In this document: positions 24,001 to 39,000 of the stretch, one piece after another
How the letters are laid out: every line of letters begins with the position of its first letter
Numbering within the stretch: the first letter of the stretch is position 1
Assembly: GCA_951217055.1 (NCBI GenBank)
Contig: OX578282.1
Location: 16,865,877-16,929,876 of the forward strand
Direction: 5' to 3'
DNA: 64,000 nucleotides
Source of the DNA: Gerris lacustris
Taxonomy: Eukaryota; Arthropoda; Insecta; Hemiptera; Gerridae
Notes under the pieces: generated by a model
Told to the model about the DNA's origin: nothing
Seen by the model: the letters and a program-made list of their open reading frames with translations, nothing else
Database searches by the model: none
Position numbers and translations under genes: made by a program

Positions 24001-27000
24001 TGAACTGTTTAAGTTACATTAAACAGGGGTTCCCTCGGCCCGGAGGCTTGTGGTCTGTCAAATCCTTACAGGGAAAAGTCGACACCATGAGCCTCATCGA
24101 GCCCAATATGATCTCATGACTCAAGATACCACACACTTCGAGTCAAGCAGGGCCAAGGAAATACAACTTTACTGTGTAATTGTTTTTGCCCTATTTCTCA
24201 TTACATGATTTTATAATTACAAAAATTACAGTAGGAAAGATGTGGTTTTCATTACATAGGGCATTCATTTTCCTTGTGCAATATACTACTTTAGTTTGAA
24301 CAAATTTTATTTCTAATTATTATAATTTTAAGAAAAAGTGTTTAGTGGTCTTATTTTTCTTCAGAAAAAGAAGCCTCTGTATTTTTCGTCAAATCAGTTT
24401 AAGCTTTTTTACTAGGGACAGCCATAAAAATGTCCAAATAATAAGAAGTTGTTCAAACTGAACTAAAATGTAATGATTTTTTCAATGGCGGAAAACCTCA
24501 TCTTTCTATATACCCTAATTCTTAACAAATAAAGCATTTGATCAGAAAAGTGGCAAAAAAACAAACGAACAAATGTTATGTATCTTGAAACCTGTTGAGA
24601 ATTATGACAATTAACAAAAATATAGCAATTTTAATTCTGAGATTAAAAATTGCCTACGAATCAGAATTGAAACGATAATTTACCTCCATTATTATAATAA
24701 ATGTAATAGCTCCACTCAACAAGTATACATAAGGAAAAATACAATTTAAAGATTTAAAGACATCCCATTAAAATAATTTATGTTTAAATAAAAATAAGAA
24801 TATATTTTAAAATTTTTTAAGAAATTTAAAATAATTAAATTTAAAAGAAAAAAAGAAAATAAAAACTTGTTTGATAGCTTCAGTTTATGTAATGTTCTAA
24901 AACATTAATTAAGTAGATTATTAGGATTTTTTTTTTTTTTTTTTTTTAAAGGAGTAATAATTAAATAAAAACCCAATTATATTTTTAATGAAATGCCTTT
25001 AAATGCTTATTCTAGCATGCCAAAAATAATATCGAATAATTATAATGCAATGCAAGAGTGTAACTTTTGAAAAAAATGCTTTGAAAATATTCAGATAAAC
25101 AAAACAACACAAATATCATTCATACGATAAACTTTAATGCAAAAAAGAAGATTGATAAAGGTGCAATTATTATTATGGAACTCTCAATCGAATAATTTTA
25201 AATTATTATAATAAATTTACTTTTAATGTTTCCACGGTAAGGAATACTATATTGTCAGTTAGTGAAAGAGTAAATGATCATAGAAATAAAATGTTTTCTT
25301 TTCACTAAAATAATAATACATTAGAGTGTCGATGATCCAAACTAATATGTTGTGTAGAGTGGTTCGGATAATCAAAATTCACCAAAAAAAGGAAAGTTGT
25401 AAAATATATCAATCACGTTTGTACGTAATGCATCTTTTTTATTTATCTATAGTATGCAACAACAAATATTTCATGACGTTAGTTAGGATAGTTGGTCAAC
25501 TGCACTTAATAGAGTAGGTTTTGTGCCAAAAATGATCATTAACAGAAAGTAAGGAGGTATTAAATAAATGGAAGGAATGATATCAGCGCCTACAACTAAA
25601 GAGTAAAACGTGTACCAGTAAGAGAATCTTGTAAGGAACTGTTAATTGCCCCACACTCACTTCCTCCTTCATCTAACTCTATCTCTGTGCATCGGAGGTA
25701 AAGGGCACTATGAGCCAAATTGTAAATTTTTCGGGAGAGCTATTTTAATGATTTTTTAATGATGTATGGCGCAAGGCCATACTGATAAGACTAGTAGCTC
25801 TCTCACTCTACTAAGTGGAGTGGATATAGGGCACTATCTGGACATCGTGCTAACTTATTCTTAATTCTCTGGAGGTAAACAGCTACATGTCCAAATAGTG
25901 CTCTTTACCTCCCCAGCATGATGGTTCATAGTGCCTTTTCCAACTGGCTAAATCCGTGAGTTTTAGTTTTAGCACATAGTCAGTGGCTTAGCTAAGGTAA
26001 AGGGGCCCCCCGCAAGAATTTTTTGGGGCCCCTCGCCAAAAAAAATTGATGAGCAAAAAAAAAAACTCAGATCTGAATGGGAGCTCCCTGACCCTGACAA
26101 TGGTATAGAAGCATGAATCCCAGGTAGTTTTTCCTTTATACGGGGCCCCCTTTGGCACATTGGATTTGGGGGCCCCCTGGCACCAGGGGCCCCCAAATCC
26201 GTGTGGCCCATAGTTACGCTACTGCACATAGTGCCTTGTACCTCTAAAAAAGGGGGAAAAAATGAATAGGAAACTGTTAAAACCTCAATTTCGTAAAAAA
26301 TGGAGAGTGCCCTTTTCCTCCCATACACTATATCCACCAATGATGATGACCACTTGTTTCACCATTTAGCCCCACTGAGAAAATTAATGGCATAACCGAA
26401 AAATATTTGTCTGTTGTCAATAAAAATATATAACCATGGCACAAAAGCATACGCACTCAACACAGGTAGCATACAATCCTATTTCTTATAATGATAATAG
26501 GTACAAACATGTTAAAATGTTTCAAATTATTAAAGTGGGATATGAAATGTTATAAATGGACATGAAGATATTAAATTAATTTGAAATATATATATTTTTT
26601 TAATTTTTAACTTTCATTTTATAATTTAAAAAGCAATACAAGCAATATTTGTTGCTTTTTCAAAGTGAAACGTGGATTGCAGTATAGTGGGACACGTCTG
26701 AAGGTTTGATTTGATATTCATAAAATTTTTAAACTATGTCATTTAGTTTTTAAACTCCGTAATATTTTGACAAATAAAATTGTAAGTGATTTTATAAACT
26801 ACTGTATCTAACTTAAAGAGGGGGGGGGGGGGGGGGTGATAGAACTTTCTGTTTAAACCAGTGGCAAAAGTAATCGTCAATCGTAAAACTAAATTCTAAA
26901 AAAAATTCTTGAGAGAGGTATTGTTAAAAAGAAAACCGGAACATATAAACAGGAAAAATAGAATTTTGAGTACGTGGTAAAAAAATGTTAATAATTTTTT

Positions 27001-30000
27001 TTTTATCAATAGTTCTAAAATGAAAAAAACATGCTATAAATAACAAACAAAAATATAGTTATATTTTAAAAATAAGTTTTAGAAGTTATTTTTTTATATA
27101 TATATATATATATATTCTCTAATAAACCAAGCAAATCTTGTATATAATAGTAAATGACTCTAAAAAATATAATTAAATAATAAATATAAACTAAATAATA
27201 GTGTAAGAAAATTGACTAATTTCAGAATAAATGCAACAATTAATCTTTCACTAAAGCATACAAATATTAAATAAAAATTCATTGATTATATTCTCATAAT
27301 GTAACAAGCATAAAAAAATCACTTTTATAATAATAATTATGAGTAATAATAAATTTAATAAGTTTACTAGCTAGCTATTTAAATAAAAGAACGAAAATAG
27401 TGCAAATAAAGTAAATAAAGGTGCAATAAATATAAATTATATTACGTAGGTGCTACAATAAAATTTTAAAATAAAAATGTATACCTTAGTAACGAAGACT
27501 GTTAGAATTTATTTCTTAATAGTTAGTAGAAGTTAACATTTAGTTTGGTAAGTTTCATTAATATATTATTTATCGTATTTTATTATAGAATTACTCAAAT
27601 AATTATAATATTTTTAAAAATAATAGATACTTATAGTTTTTTCAACTGTAAAATCGTTATGTATCGGATTTATAGTATCAGCTCACAGGATAAAATTGAA
27701 TTGAATGAAAATGATACTCTACTAGCAAGTTACTTATTTTAAAAAAATGTTATGGAATGAAGTAGTGGTAAGATCATGGTACGAGTACTAAACAGGTAGG
27801 ACGAACCACTTGTTGGAACCTAGCAATTAGGCCATATTTTATTAACCCCGGGGTAGAGAGTTCCAGCCACTTCACACATCATACTTCTGTACAATAAATC
27901 TACAAAGCTAGCATGTTGTGATAATTAGTGAGCCATATAAATTAGAGAATCATGGCGAGGAATTGAACCCACAACCTCGTGCTTCCCTTGATTCATTGCT
28001 GGCCGCTGGCTGAGCAGACGTGGTAAGTAATTTAAACATTTTTAAAACCTATTCTCAAACATTTTTTCAAAACATTTAAACAGATATTATTAAAAAGACG
28101 AACATTCACAAAAAATCTAGAGCGGTTGTATTTTTTGGAAAAATGTTTTTAGTTTGTTTCAGTCCGTGTGAACAAAAATATTTTAACAATTGTATGAAAA
28201 CAAATGGTGTTTAGTGCAAACTTGGCTTGATTTTTACTTATTCCTCGATTAATTGCCCTAAATTGCTCTCATTTTGTTATTTGGCTCCTTGATAGGTTCT
28301 TTCAATAAATGACATATAAGTAATACAATTTTACTTGTAGAGAAGCGTTTGTTTTTATCTTACGATTGATTTTCGTTGAGTGCAATAAAAAATTAAGTAA
28401 GATGTTTATACCATATTTATTTGTTTAATATATGCGTGTTATAGTTTTAAGAAGTGTTCTCCTCCAGATCTAAGATTGGACTTTTAGCTAGAGCTTAGTC
28501 TGATAGATGGTAGAGGAAAGCATCAATAGAGAGAAATTTGAGCCCATACTACCTTAAAGGGCCACATATACTTTCAGACAAGTTATACAACCAAGTCTTA
28601 CAACTTGGCAATAAACTAAAAACAGGTTTGACAAAAATTAGTTAAATTGCAATTATTAAGGATTTTAAATGTTGGGAGAAACTAAACAAATTATTTAATG
28701 TACAATAGTTGAAGCTGAGTGTACAGAACATGCCAAACAACCCAATTGGGCTGCAAAAAAGCTACCAAATTATCCACACACAAAGTTGCCAACGGAAGTT
28801 TACAAGTTTGCAAAAACCTGAAAGTTTGTACCAAGACCGGCGCATACACATCGAGACATGTAGAACCAAACCTTGTAGTACAGCAGGTCTCAACATATAT
28901 GGGGGCCCTTAAGGTCCACACTGTTTTTCTATAATATTATAGTCTTAGCTTCCGAATTTCAATAACAACTTCACTAAACCTATTCAACAAAAATGCTTTT
29001 TGGATTTGAAAATGGACCGTACATCTTTCAATCTGTAATACAAGTAAGTAAATTACTTAAATAGGTAATTACCTTAGTAAATTATTGTTTAATATGATAA
29101 TATCTAATATTAGAAATACATTTTTGTATAAATTATATCCTACATAATTATAATTACTAAATTTTAGAGAAAGGACATAGATGTTTAAGCCCCTAATTGA
29201 ATACCTGTTTGAGCACTATTTATTTAAAACAGTCAGAAAAAAACAATAATGAATATAAATAAACATATTAATGAAACTTGACCATAAATTAATTCTCCGA
29301 AGAAAAAAGTTGCTCCAACTCCACAGATGTTACCATAGAAAAAAAGCAATTATTAGTAATAAAAACATAAATAAAACAATAAGTCATATAAAAACAGAAT
29401 GGAATCCAAATATACTTATAGTAAGTCTGGTTTAAAATAAGCAATAATATTAAATGTTAGCTTATTTATCGATTTGGTAAAAGGTTTTTCATTTGGATTT
29501 CATTTCCATCTTATTATTAAAAATAATTTAAAAATAAAGGAAAAAGGTTAATTTGGTTAATAATCTTAATAGTAAACTTAAGATTGTATAATATATACAC
29601 AATTAATATCACTAGAGAAATCTGTAAAATTAACTTTAAAAAAAATTAAATATGGTGTTATGTAATTTATGATTGAAGTGTTCCTACTTATGGTTCTGTT
29701 GTTAATTTTACATTATATATATTAATTAAATAAATATTAAAAATAATGTAAAAAGCAGTAAAAGAGCAGAAATGTTGAACTTATATTATCAATGAATCAT
29801 AACTGATATATATGAATAATGATAGAACTTAATGTATAATCGTCTACGTCTACAGGAATAAAATATTCTAATAATAATTTTAAGTTATGTCATATGTTTA
29901 GTCTATAATACAGTATTTATGATTCTACCAAGTATGACGTGATTCTATTTTTTTGTATGATTGTTCTATGATATGTTAGTGATATGTAAATCCTAGTTTA

Positions 30001-33000
30001 AAAAAGCTATGATGGTAAGTGAAGCCTAGCTTTTATATTTTATACAAGGTTTGTGATTGCTATAAAACAGTAATCATAATAAGGGTAATAATAATAACTA
30101 ATGCAAAAAACCAATATGTAGATAAGATTAACCATAATTTAAACTAGTCAAAATGTTTGAATAATAAGATGTTGACATAGTGCAGTTGACTTTTTTTAGA
30201 GGTATGTCAATCTATGGTTCTGGCTTCACCAGTTTAATGGCTTCGCCAGTTTAAATTTAGTGTCAATTAAGTTTACAGCTGTCTGGAGGAAAAAGACACC
30301 ATAAAAAACAGATTTTTCAAAATGTAATATTCCTAAAAATTTGGCATGGTGCAGTTTATCTTCAAGGTAATGTGAATACTACTAGAGAGTACTTCTAAAT
30401 TAATATCTGTTTTGATAAACAATACATATTAATGAAAACTTAAGTGAAATACATCAAGACCTTGAGACAGAATCTGATTTTTACAGAGATGTATCATACT
30501 GTAGAGTAGGTTTTGTATCGTTGGCATGTGTGAATTTAAGTTAAAAGTTTTATCAGTAATTGATACAATTATTTATTGCTTACATAATTTACAGTATTCA
30601 GAGCAAATCGTAACTTATTGATATGAGCTAGAAGCAAGAAAAAAAAATTATAAATAAGAAATAAGGTAAATAAAATTTCAAATTTTGTATGAAAAGATGA
30701 CAAAAATAGTGGCAGAGATGTTTTTATGAGATGAAATGAAATAATAGTTTGAAATATAATGTCGAATGCTATAATTTAAAGCATTACTTTTTTGTTGTTG
30801 TAGCAATAAAGCAAATTTTTAAAAAATATATAAGTACTTCATGCACTTCAAATTAATGAGGTTTAAATTTTATCGGAGCTTCTTCTTAGGTCTGAATAGA
30901 CAGCTACCAGCTACAATTGAAAACCTCTTCAAAAAGAAAACCTTTGAAAAACACCGAAGCACTGGGTTTTTGCTGATGAATATTTCAACTAGTCAATCAG
31001 CAATTGATTTTTAAAGATGTAGAGAAAGGATGAAATAAACATCAGTTCCTGATGAGGCAACACATAATTGCAGATTGACGTTGCGTCTTCATAATTCTAG
31101 TTGGCAGAAAAATACTTTTCAGCGAAAGGGATTTAGAAATAAAATGTAAGTGGAACCTGCACAAATGTTCACTAATCACATAGATAAGTTTAGTACTAAT
31201 ATAAATTAAAATAAATTAAAAAATTAAAATACTAATAAAAATAAAATTGAAGAGCTATTTTATAATTAATAAAAAAAAACAATAATACGTAATCTTACTT
31301 ATAAACAAGTAAACTTAATAGAAAAAAACCTTAAGTTAAAACAAAATGATGCAGGTCCCACACTGTATGAAAAAATAATAATCTAATTCCACATGCTCTT
31401 GTTAATTTTAAAATTTGCTATATCATATTTAATTATTCTTATTTAAATTGGTAGTAAATGCAGAGGTAATATAATAAACAAATGTTTAAAATTAACACAA
31501 TCAAGTGATATTAGAAACCTGTTTGTAATGGTTTGAAAGTGAATAAATGTTAATCTCTTGAATGGAGGATACATAAGAATAAAGAGTTAAAGCAACTCTT
31601 TAAGAGATAGCTTATAGGTAAAATCTCAAAGGGTAAAATTAGTGTTATTAGTTAGGTCAATACATCTAAGCTATTCAAAGGACAAGAACCAGCAGTTGAA
31701 TGGTCTAGATCAGGGGTCAAACTACGTCCAGCGAGATGGTTTCATTTGGCCTGTCACGCCACAGAAGAAGTTAACAAATGAACCTAAAGTTTTCTATAGT
31801 TAAATACCATTTTAAACGTCAAAAAAGATCAGCACAATTCTTATTGAAGTCTTCTGGCTGAAATGGATAGTGCTTATCCAGATATTCCCAACCATAAAGT
31901 CCAATAAGTGTAAAGTCTGATGGCTGAGTGATGCTTACTTTATCCGGCCCCCTATAGACCATCCTATCCAGACCATTCTATCCAGCACTTCAACCAAAAA
32001 ATATTGGAGACCCCAGGCTAAATCAGCTGGCAAGAAGTGGATTGAAGAAGTTGCTGAAAAAGGCTTGGCTAGGCACAGAAGGAGGCAAGCAGTCCAAATG
32101 CTACAGCAAGGCTGCGGCCACACTGAAGCTACCTCGGTGGAGCCTAGTAGCTTGGTGAGTCGCCAGGCGTGTAATCCATGTGAACCAACCTTCTAGAACA
32201 TACGAGACCGGCCACACCGCGGGCTTGGTTACTAGGCGAGTTACCTAGCGAGTCGCTAGACGAACAGTCCATTCTGTTCTACATGGCGACTCACAAAGCC
32301 ACTAGGCTCCAAGCGAGGTAGCTCCGGTGTGGCCGTAGCCTTAAAACTAAATAGGAGGAAAACCATATGGTTCCTAGGGCTAAGTAAGCCCAATCTTAGA
32401 AACATGGTTGGAAACTCAATTGGATATTGCTGCCTTAGAAGCATCTTGTATTATTAAAAGTACAACAACTAACCAATGTACAATAAAGAAGCTACTTATT
32501 TATGGAGGTATGTGAAGGCTATGGGAGATTGTGCTTCCATATTTAAGGAGCAGGAGAACTTATGGAAGAGAAGTTTGGATTGTTAAGATGGAAAGATATT
32601 CTCTCCTTTGTAATCCATACAAGAAGATGAGGGTAAGGCAGTGGTGGTTTAATTGGGTTTGTAATTCTTAGGTTGGCAAAACAGATTGAAAGTGGTCTTT
32701 TTGCTGCCCACCTTCTTTTTATACCACTAGGCCAATTAGAGACATTTCTAAGGAAAGGATACCCAAACAAATGTGTGGAAAGGAAGATTGTCTGATAGAA
32801 GAACACAGAGACGATGGACAATGTGGAAGAGGATCTGATAATGATAAATATAAGAGGATAAAAACAAAAGCAGCTGATAATAATTGAAAAAGATCTTACA
32901 AAAGGCCATAGCTAATAATTAAGTGCCGCACATTACACTACAATCAGTGTTAGTTGAGATCAAAAAAGCAATCCTGTCATCTTTTGACATGCATTCTTAC

Positions 33001-36000
33001 TGGACACTAGACTAAATCGACATTTACACCTGGCATAGCTCTAAGCTCAATGGGCAGGCGTGCGAGGAAGAGAATGAATCCCCTTCTCACCTTATTAGCA
33101 GGTGTCCTGCATTAACACGCTTGAGGTGGAAAATCAATGGTTTTGAGATCCTGCCGACTGAAGAACTAAGGTTACTTCCCTTAAGAAAGGTACTTACTTT
33201 CTGTGGATCTATCAGTTTGCTTAGAGGATAGAGTACTTTAAGAAGGATTAAACCGGGTTTGCACCTTGCCCTTGAGGTCTTACTGCTTCGGACTTTATTT
33301 TAAAAGTCCCAAAGGGGAAAAAAAGAAAGTTGAGAAGTTAGGTGGGCTATTTAAACATGATATTTGTAACAATATTAGTAATTTTCTGCAGACTTCAATA
33401 TTCAAATTGATAATATTAAACACTTTAACACTTCAGTTGCTAGCTACAATTTACAAGAAAACCAAACTTCACTTCCAAACCATTAAAAAACAGTCTTTGG
33501 AAAAAAAAAGAGAGAAACTTTGGAATAAATATTGGAAATTAGATGAGTAATTTATATTTCCTCAATATTAAGACTAAACCACGTACATAATAAAATACAT
33601 ACAATAATAGCATTATATGGCAGTTGTACTATTAGACACAATAATTTACAATCAAATATTTATAATTTTTTGTTTTCTTACAAATAATAATATTAACAAT
33701 GATAACAACTTTTTTTTTTTTACTTAATTATACTTTTAATACCATCATAATTGGTTTGTGTTTTTAAAATAAAACTTCTTTTGTAATAAAAAATATTAAT
33801 TAACTGAAATAGAATGTTTAATTAGTGACAATTTTTTTTTTAAATAAAGAATTATTGGAAATGATAATTAATTAATTTAAGATCAAATGTTTTTCTGGAA
33901 GAAGAAGGAAGGCCTTTTATTAAAAAAAAAGAAATAAAATAGCATAACTTATAGAATTTGTAAATAAAATGAATTATTATAGAAATATATGATATATATT
34001 AGAAATATATGATTTCCAAAATATAAGAATGGAGTTAGGGAACGGAATCATTTGTGCCTTAATGATGGAAACGAGTAAATATTTAATTTATTAAGGGCAC
34101 TATATTTTTAATACAAAGAAAAGGATGTACTTGAAAGTGGGCAAATCTGAGAGGGTCTAATGAGAGAATTTATGGAGTCACGTCAGTTAGTTCAACATGG
34201 CAAACAAAAACTAATCTGAGAGAGATCTAATAAGAGAATTTACGGTGGCATGTCAGTTAGTTCAACTTGGTAAGCTAATGTTTAGACAAATATTGCTCAT
34301 TAACCATTTAGCATATAATTAGCAAACAAAATTACCATATTATATATGCTAATTTTGTATGCTAAGCAGTGTTATTTATGATAATGCTGATATACAGAAA
34401 GAGTCACTAATAATACAAATTTTATTGATAGGAGGGAAAAAATAATCATAAGAAATATTGGAGACTACTGAAGAACTGGAACTTATGATAAGTGAATTTT
34501 ATGTATGAAAAGTTGGAACAACTGACGATGCTCCAAAAATTAACTTAAGTTTTCAATGGACCCTCTGGATTTTTTTTTGCTCTGAATAATAATATAGTGC
34601 TACAGTATAACACATACTTTCGTTAAATAATTTTTATTTCCCAAATTTCTGATTTCCATCTTAATTTCCAACTTCATTATTACATATGGCCTTCGTTATT
34701 CAATTATACAATGAAAAAAAAAATCTAAATTTATAATCATTATTCATACATTATAACGTGTTGTTTTTTGTTTTGTTTATTTTATATATTTTACATAATA
34801 TTGGTGTTTATTTTATTACAAACAAACTTTAGTATTTTTTTTTTCTATAATTTATTATTATTCATTTATTTAATTAGAGAAAAATTTGTTACATAATACA
34901 ATCATTTCATTTGAAAATTACATTAAGAAAATAATAAAATCAAAATTAAGACAGATATGAACACACAAATTATATAATATAATTGATTAAAAAAATAAAA
35001 AGCATAGCTTATTTTTATTGGTGGCTCATCTATTTTTTTTAAAACTAGATATTTACTTAAATAATCAATTAATTATTCATTATAAAGACAAGAAATCAAA
35101 TTATTCTTCAGTATCAGAATATCTAGAAGGAAAAAAATACATGAGCCAATATTGGACTTAAATGAAAATTATTAGGCAGGAGCAAAAATGCAGATGATTA
35201 CATAGGTCCTTCCTTTCTGATACATAATCCCATACGTACCAGATTGACTAAATCACTATAATTTATCAAGATCAAATAAGGAGTATATTATAAAATGAAA
35301 TATACGATAAATGGCCATTTTCTATTTGGGTTTTGCACCATAATACTTAAAATAATATATATTTTCCACAGTGCAAGGACCTGAGTGTATTAGATCTACC
35401 ACTGGCAGAATTGCCTGTGTTTTTGTAATTAATGATAAGGAAATTAAAAGGAAAGAATACAATTCATATACTTCAGATGGAAATAATTCTGAGAGGTCTC
35501 ATGAAATTCATCATGCTAACTCCATGGTGCTAACAAATTTAGGTGACAAATTATAGATAAATTAGCATGAACATAAATAAGTGATCAGATAATACAATTT
35601 GAATTAATTACATAATAGTCATAGCAATAGAATGAAAGAATAGACCACAAACACATTTCGGTACTTCTTTAGATTGTTACTCCCCTATGTTTTTTTTTTT
35701 TAGAACATAAATGACAAACTAAATAATTATTAAGCAAAGGAATGTTTAGTCCTATGTACTTTGGGACAAAGGAATACCACACTTCTGTTTTTTACAATGA
35801 GAGTAACAGTCTAAAGAAGGACATTCTGTGCACCATCTTTAAATTGTTACTCCCCTCTGTTTTTTTTTTTACAAGGGGAGTAACAATCTAAAGAAGTGCC
35901 TACATTTCTATAATATGATTTTTATCTATGTATACTCCGCTAGTTAATAAACTCCTTTAAATAATTTTATTTTTCATTCAAGTCCTTCATTTAAGTAGAT

Positions 36001-39000
36001 ATAAAAATTATTTACATTTTGCAATTCATAGATTAATTTTTAAGATGTCTAGAAGCAGTTAAATGTAATAACATTAAGAATTTAAAATTGATTTGGGAAT
36101 AATATAATTAATAGCAAATACAATTATTTCAAATATGAATATAAATGGACTAGTAATATTTTTAACTTCCCATTTTTTTAAAAGAAAACTTTCATAATTG
36201 TGTTATTCTGATAATTTCTTTTCAGTAGAATTCAAATTTTCCTTCCCTTGATAAAGTTAATTTAAAAAAAAAAATCTGTATATATGATATAATTAAAAAA
36301 AAATTGAACACTTTAAAAATGTTCATGTTTTTTTGGTACTTCTTTAGATTGTTACTCCCCTATGTTTTTTTTTTAGAATAGAAATGGATATAATTATTTA
36401 TACATTGCTTTGTCTAAATAACTGTTAAGACAAAGGGATGCTAGTCCAATGTGCTTTAGGACAAAGGAATATCACACTTCTGTTTTTATAAGGGGAGTAA
36501 CAGTCTAAAGATGAACATTCCAAACACATTCTTTAGATTGTTGCTCCCTTCTGTTGTTTATAAGGGGAGTAACAGTCTTAAGAAGTGCCGAATTTTTTTA
36601 CATCAAAACTAATTCATTTTTTGTGTGCTTTGATTAACATATTGTCTTTGGAAAAATATAATCTGTGAAAGTTTCAGTTTTCTAGGAAAGTAATCAGTAA
36701 TCATTAAATATTAATAGAAAAATTTGTACCTCCCAAACAAGTGAAGTTGATTAAAATCAAGAAAACAAATCAGAGAGAATGGATATAGTTAATACTAATA
36801 AAAAAATATTTTATTGCCAACTAATAAATACAACTAGTAAGTGAAATTACGTCAGCTAGTTTTAAATCACTTGATTGGAATGCCCAGAGAAATGTGAAAT
36901 CATTTCCAATGTCCAGGTGTTCTTGGGCGGCCCAAGAACACTTAGAGGTGGAAAATCTAGAAAGAATTAAAGAAATGTGGCAAGAGCTGGAGTGAAGTTA
37001 AAAGAATGGCAATGAAAAAGTTATGGCTGAAAAATTTTTAAAGCTTCCCTATGCTCTTTAAGTAGCATCATGGCGATAAATTACTAGTCCCATTAAAATA
37101 AAATAATAAAATGAACAAGACAATAAAAATAGAAATTAACGATTGAAATTTTAAACACAAATATGTCAATAGTAAAATTATGTTTTAAGTTGTTTTAAAA
37201 AATTCTCTTGGAAAAATTGATACAAATGTTTTATCTTAATATTTTTTTATATATATAATTTTTTTTCTTACTAATAATATACACGCACTTTTTACAATTT
37301 TCTTTAAACCATCTTTACATTAAAATAATAATAAGAATAATTAATAAAAAATATATTTATATCATGTCAAAGAAAATATAGCATGAGGTAATAATTATTT
37401 TTAGTGTCTCAGAATATTATTATTAGTTAACACATCCAAATAATTTTGAAGAAAGAAAATTAATAAGCGACATTATATTGTTTTAAGATAATTAGCTATA
37501 ATTTTAATTAAAAATATCCATTACAAAATATGATAAGGAAAACTAGTTGATAATACTATTTCATTCTAATGAAACTAAATGTGGAACATTTGGTTCTAAG
37601 TAATTTGGCTACAAAATAAATTTAAAAAAAAAAAAAAACCTGAAAGATGCTATTAAAAAGAAGGAGATACTTACACTGGAAGCTCAACTCAGTAGTAACC
37701 ATTTAATAGATAACAATAACCACTTATTCTTTTCTGGAAAAAAATGGTGATAAACTTTTTTTCCTGAATACATTTCTTAATATTTACTTCTATAAAAAAT
37801 TGTAGGTGGAATCTCAATATCCAATTTTATATAAGACAGGCACAAACCAATAAAAATTACCTCATTATCAGAATAATGTTTCACAGACATAAAATATGAA
37901 ATACTATACTTTTAAAATAAAAAAATATAAATTCAATATAAGTACAGAGTAACATAATTGTGCTACATTCCAACTTAAAAAAATAAATAATAATAAAACA
38001 AAATTTTTTGGGATATTTATGACATAAAAAAAAAAAAAAAAGCAGAACATTTTTTTAAAATTTTATTATTTTCTTTGTTTTTGTTTCTTAATACATGGAC
38101 GGACTTTAAAATAATAATGAACTAAATAATTAATAAATTAGATTATAAAATATAAGAAGTAATGACTGTTTAGTAGTGAAATAATGCATGTTGAGGAAAA
38201 AATCATTTTATTTTACTAATTTGAAAAAATCAATAAATAATAATAATATAACATAAGAATAAAGATTATGATAAATAACCAAATAGATATTGGCTTTATT
38301 AGGGCTACTCATTTATTTGGTTACCCATCCATAGATAAGTAACCAAATGAAGTAGGTGGCCATGTGGCAGACATATAATTGGTTAACCACTTTATATTTG
38401 TTTTATTTGTTTACCGGTACTTCTGTAGACTGTTACACCCCTTATAAAAAACAGAAAGGAGTAGCAATCTAAAGAAGGTGTACGGACTGTTCTTCTTTAG
38501 ACTGTTACTCTCCTTATAAAAACAGAAGTGTGATATTCCTTTGTCCCAAAGTACATTGGACTAAACATACCTTTGTCATAATAGTTATTTAGATAAAGGA
38601 ATTTATAAATAATTACTCCCAGGTGCAGGCTGGCCTCTGGCCAACCTTTGCCCGTCAAGAGGTCAGGTAGATATATGCCAGGTACTTGTATAGGCCAGGT
38701 ACTTATATAAAATAAAATAGGGAGTATAGGTGGTTTCACGATTCCTAACGATAGTATAATATGGGTGGGGGGAGTGCGTTAAATAAATGACAAATCTGTT
38801 ATTTTCAATTAACAACTCATCAAATTTTGCCTTTGGTTTCACGCCAAAAGCTGCCAGACTACGAAATTTCAAATTTATAGCTCTTCTAAAAGAGGGTAAA
38901 CATATATACACGCAAGTGAGTTACATGGGGGTTGTATATTATTTAGATATCCATTTATATTCTAAAAAAAAAAAGATAGGGGAGTAACAATCTAAAGACC

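Larger units (their letters stand above)
31684..32830 (+). mobile_element. Non-LTR retrotransposon relic, second copy with nested insertions
   Basis: It aligns by eye with the relic at 14762-16320: TTGAATGGTCTA, then AAACTAAATAGGAGGAAAACC, AGAAACATGGTTGGAAACTC, and ATGGGAGATTGTGCTTCC through GATATTCTCTCCTTTGTAA and GGTAAGGCAGTGGTGGTTT. The frame is broken many times. It is interrupted by a hAT-like MITE (31711-32014) and a CG-rich foldback (32108-32342). Confidence 0.6.

Noticed and set aside
25969..26340. 123-codon minus-strand frame
   Set aside because: It spans a hAT-type MITE and both its flanks, so it cannot be an old gene; no known motif.
35371..35556. 61-codon plus frame preceded by a good acceptor-like TTTTCCACAG
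   Set aside because: No recognisable protein and no supporting donor, stop context or poly(A) signal; kept below reporting level.
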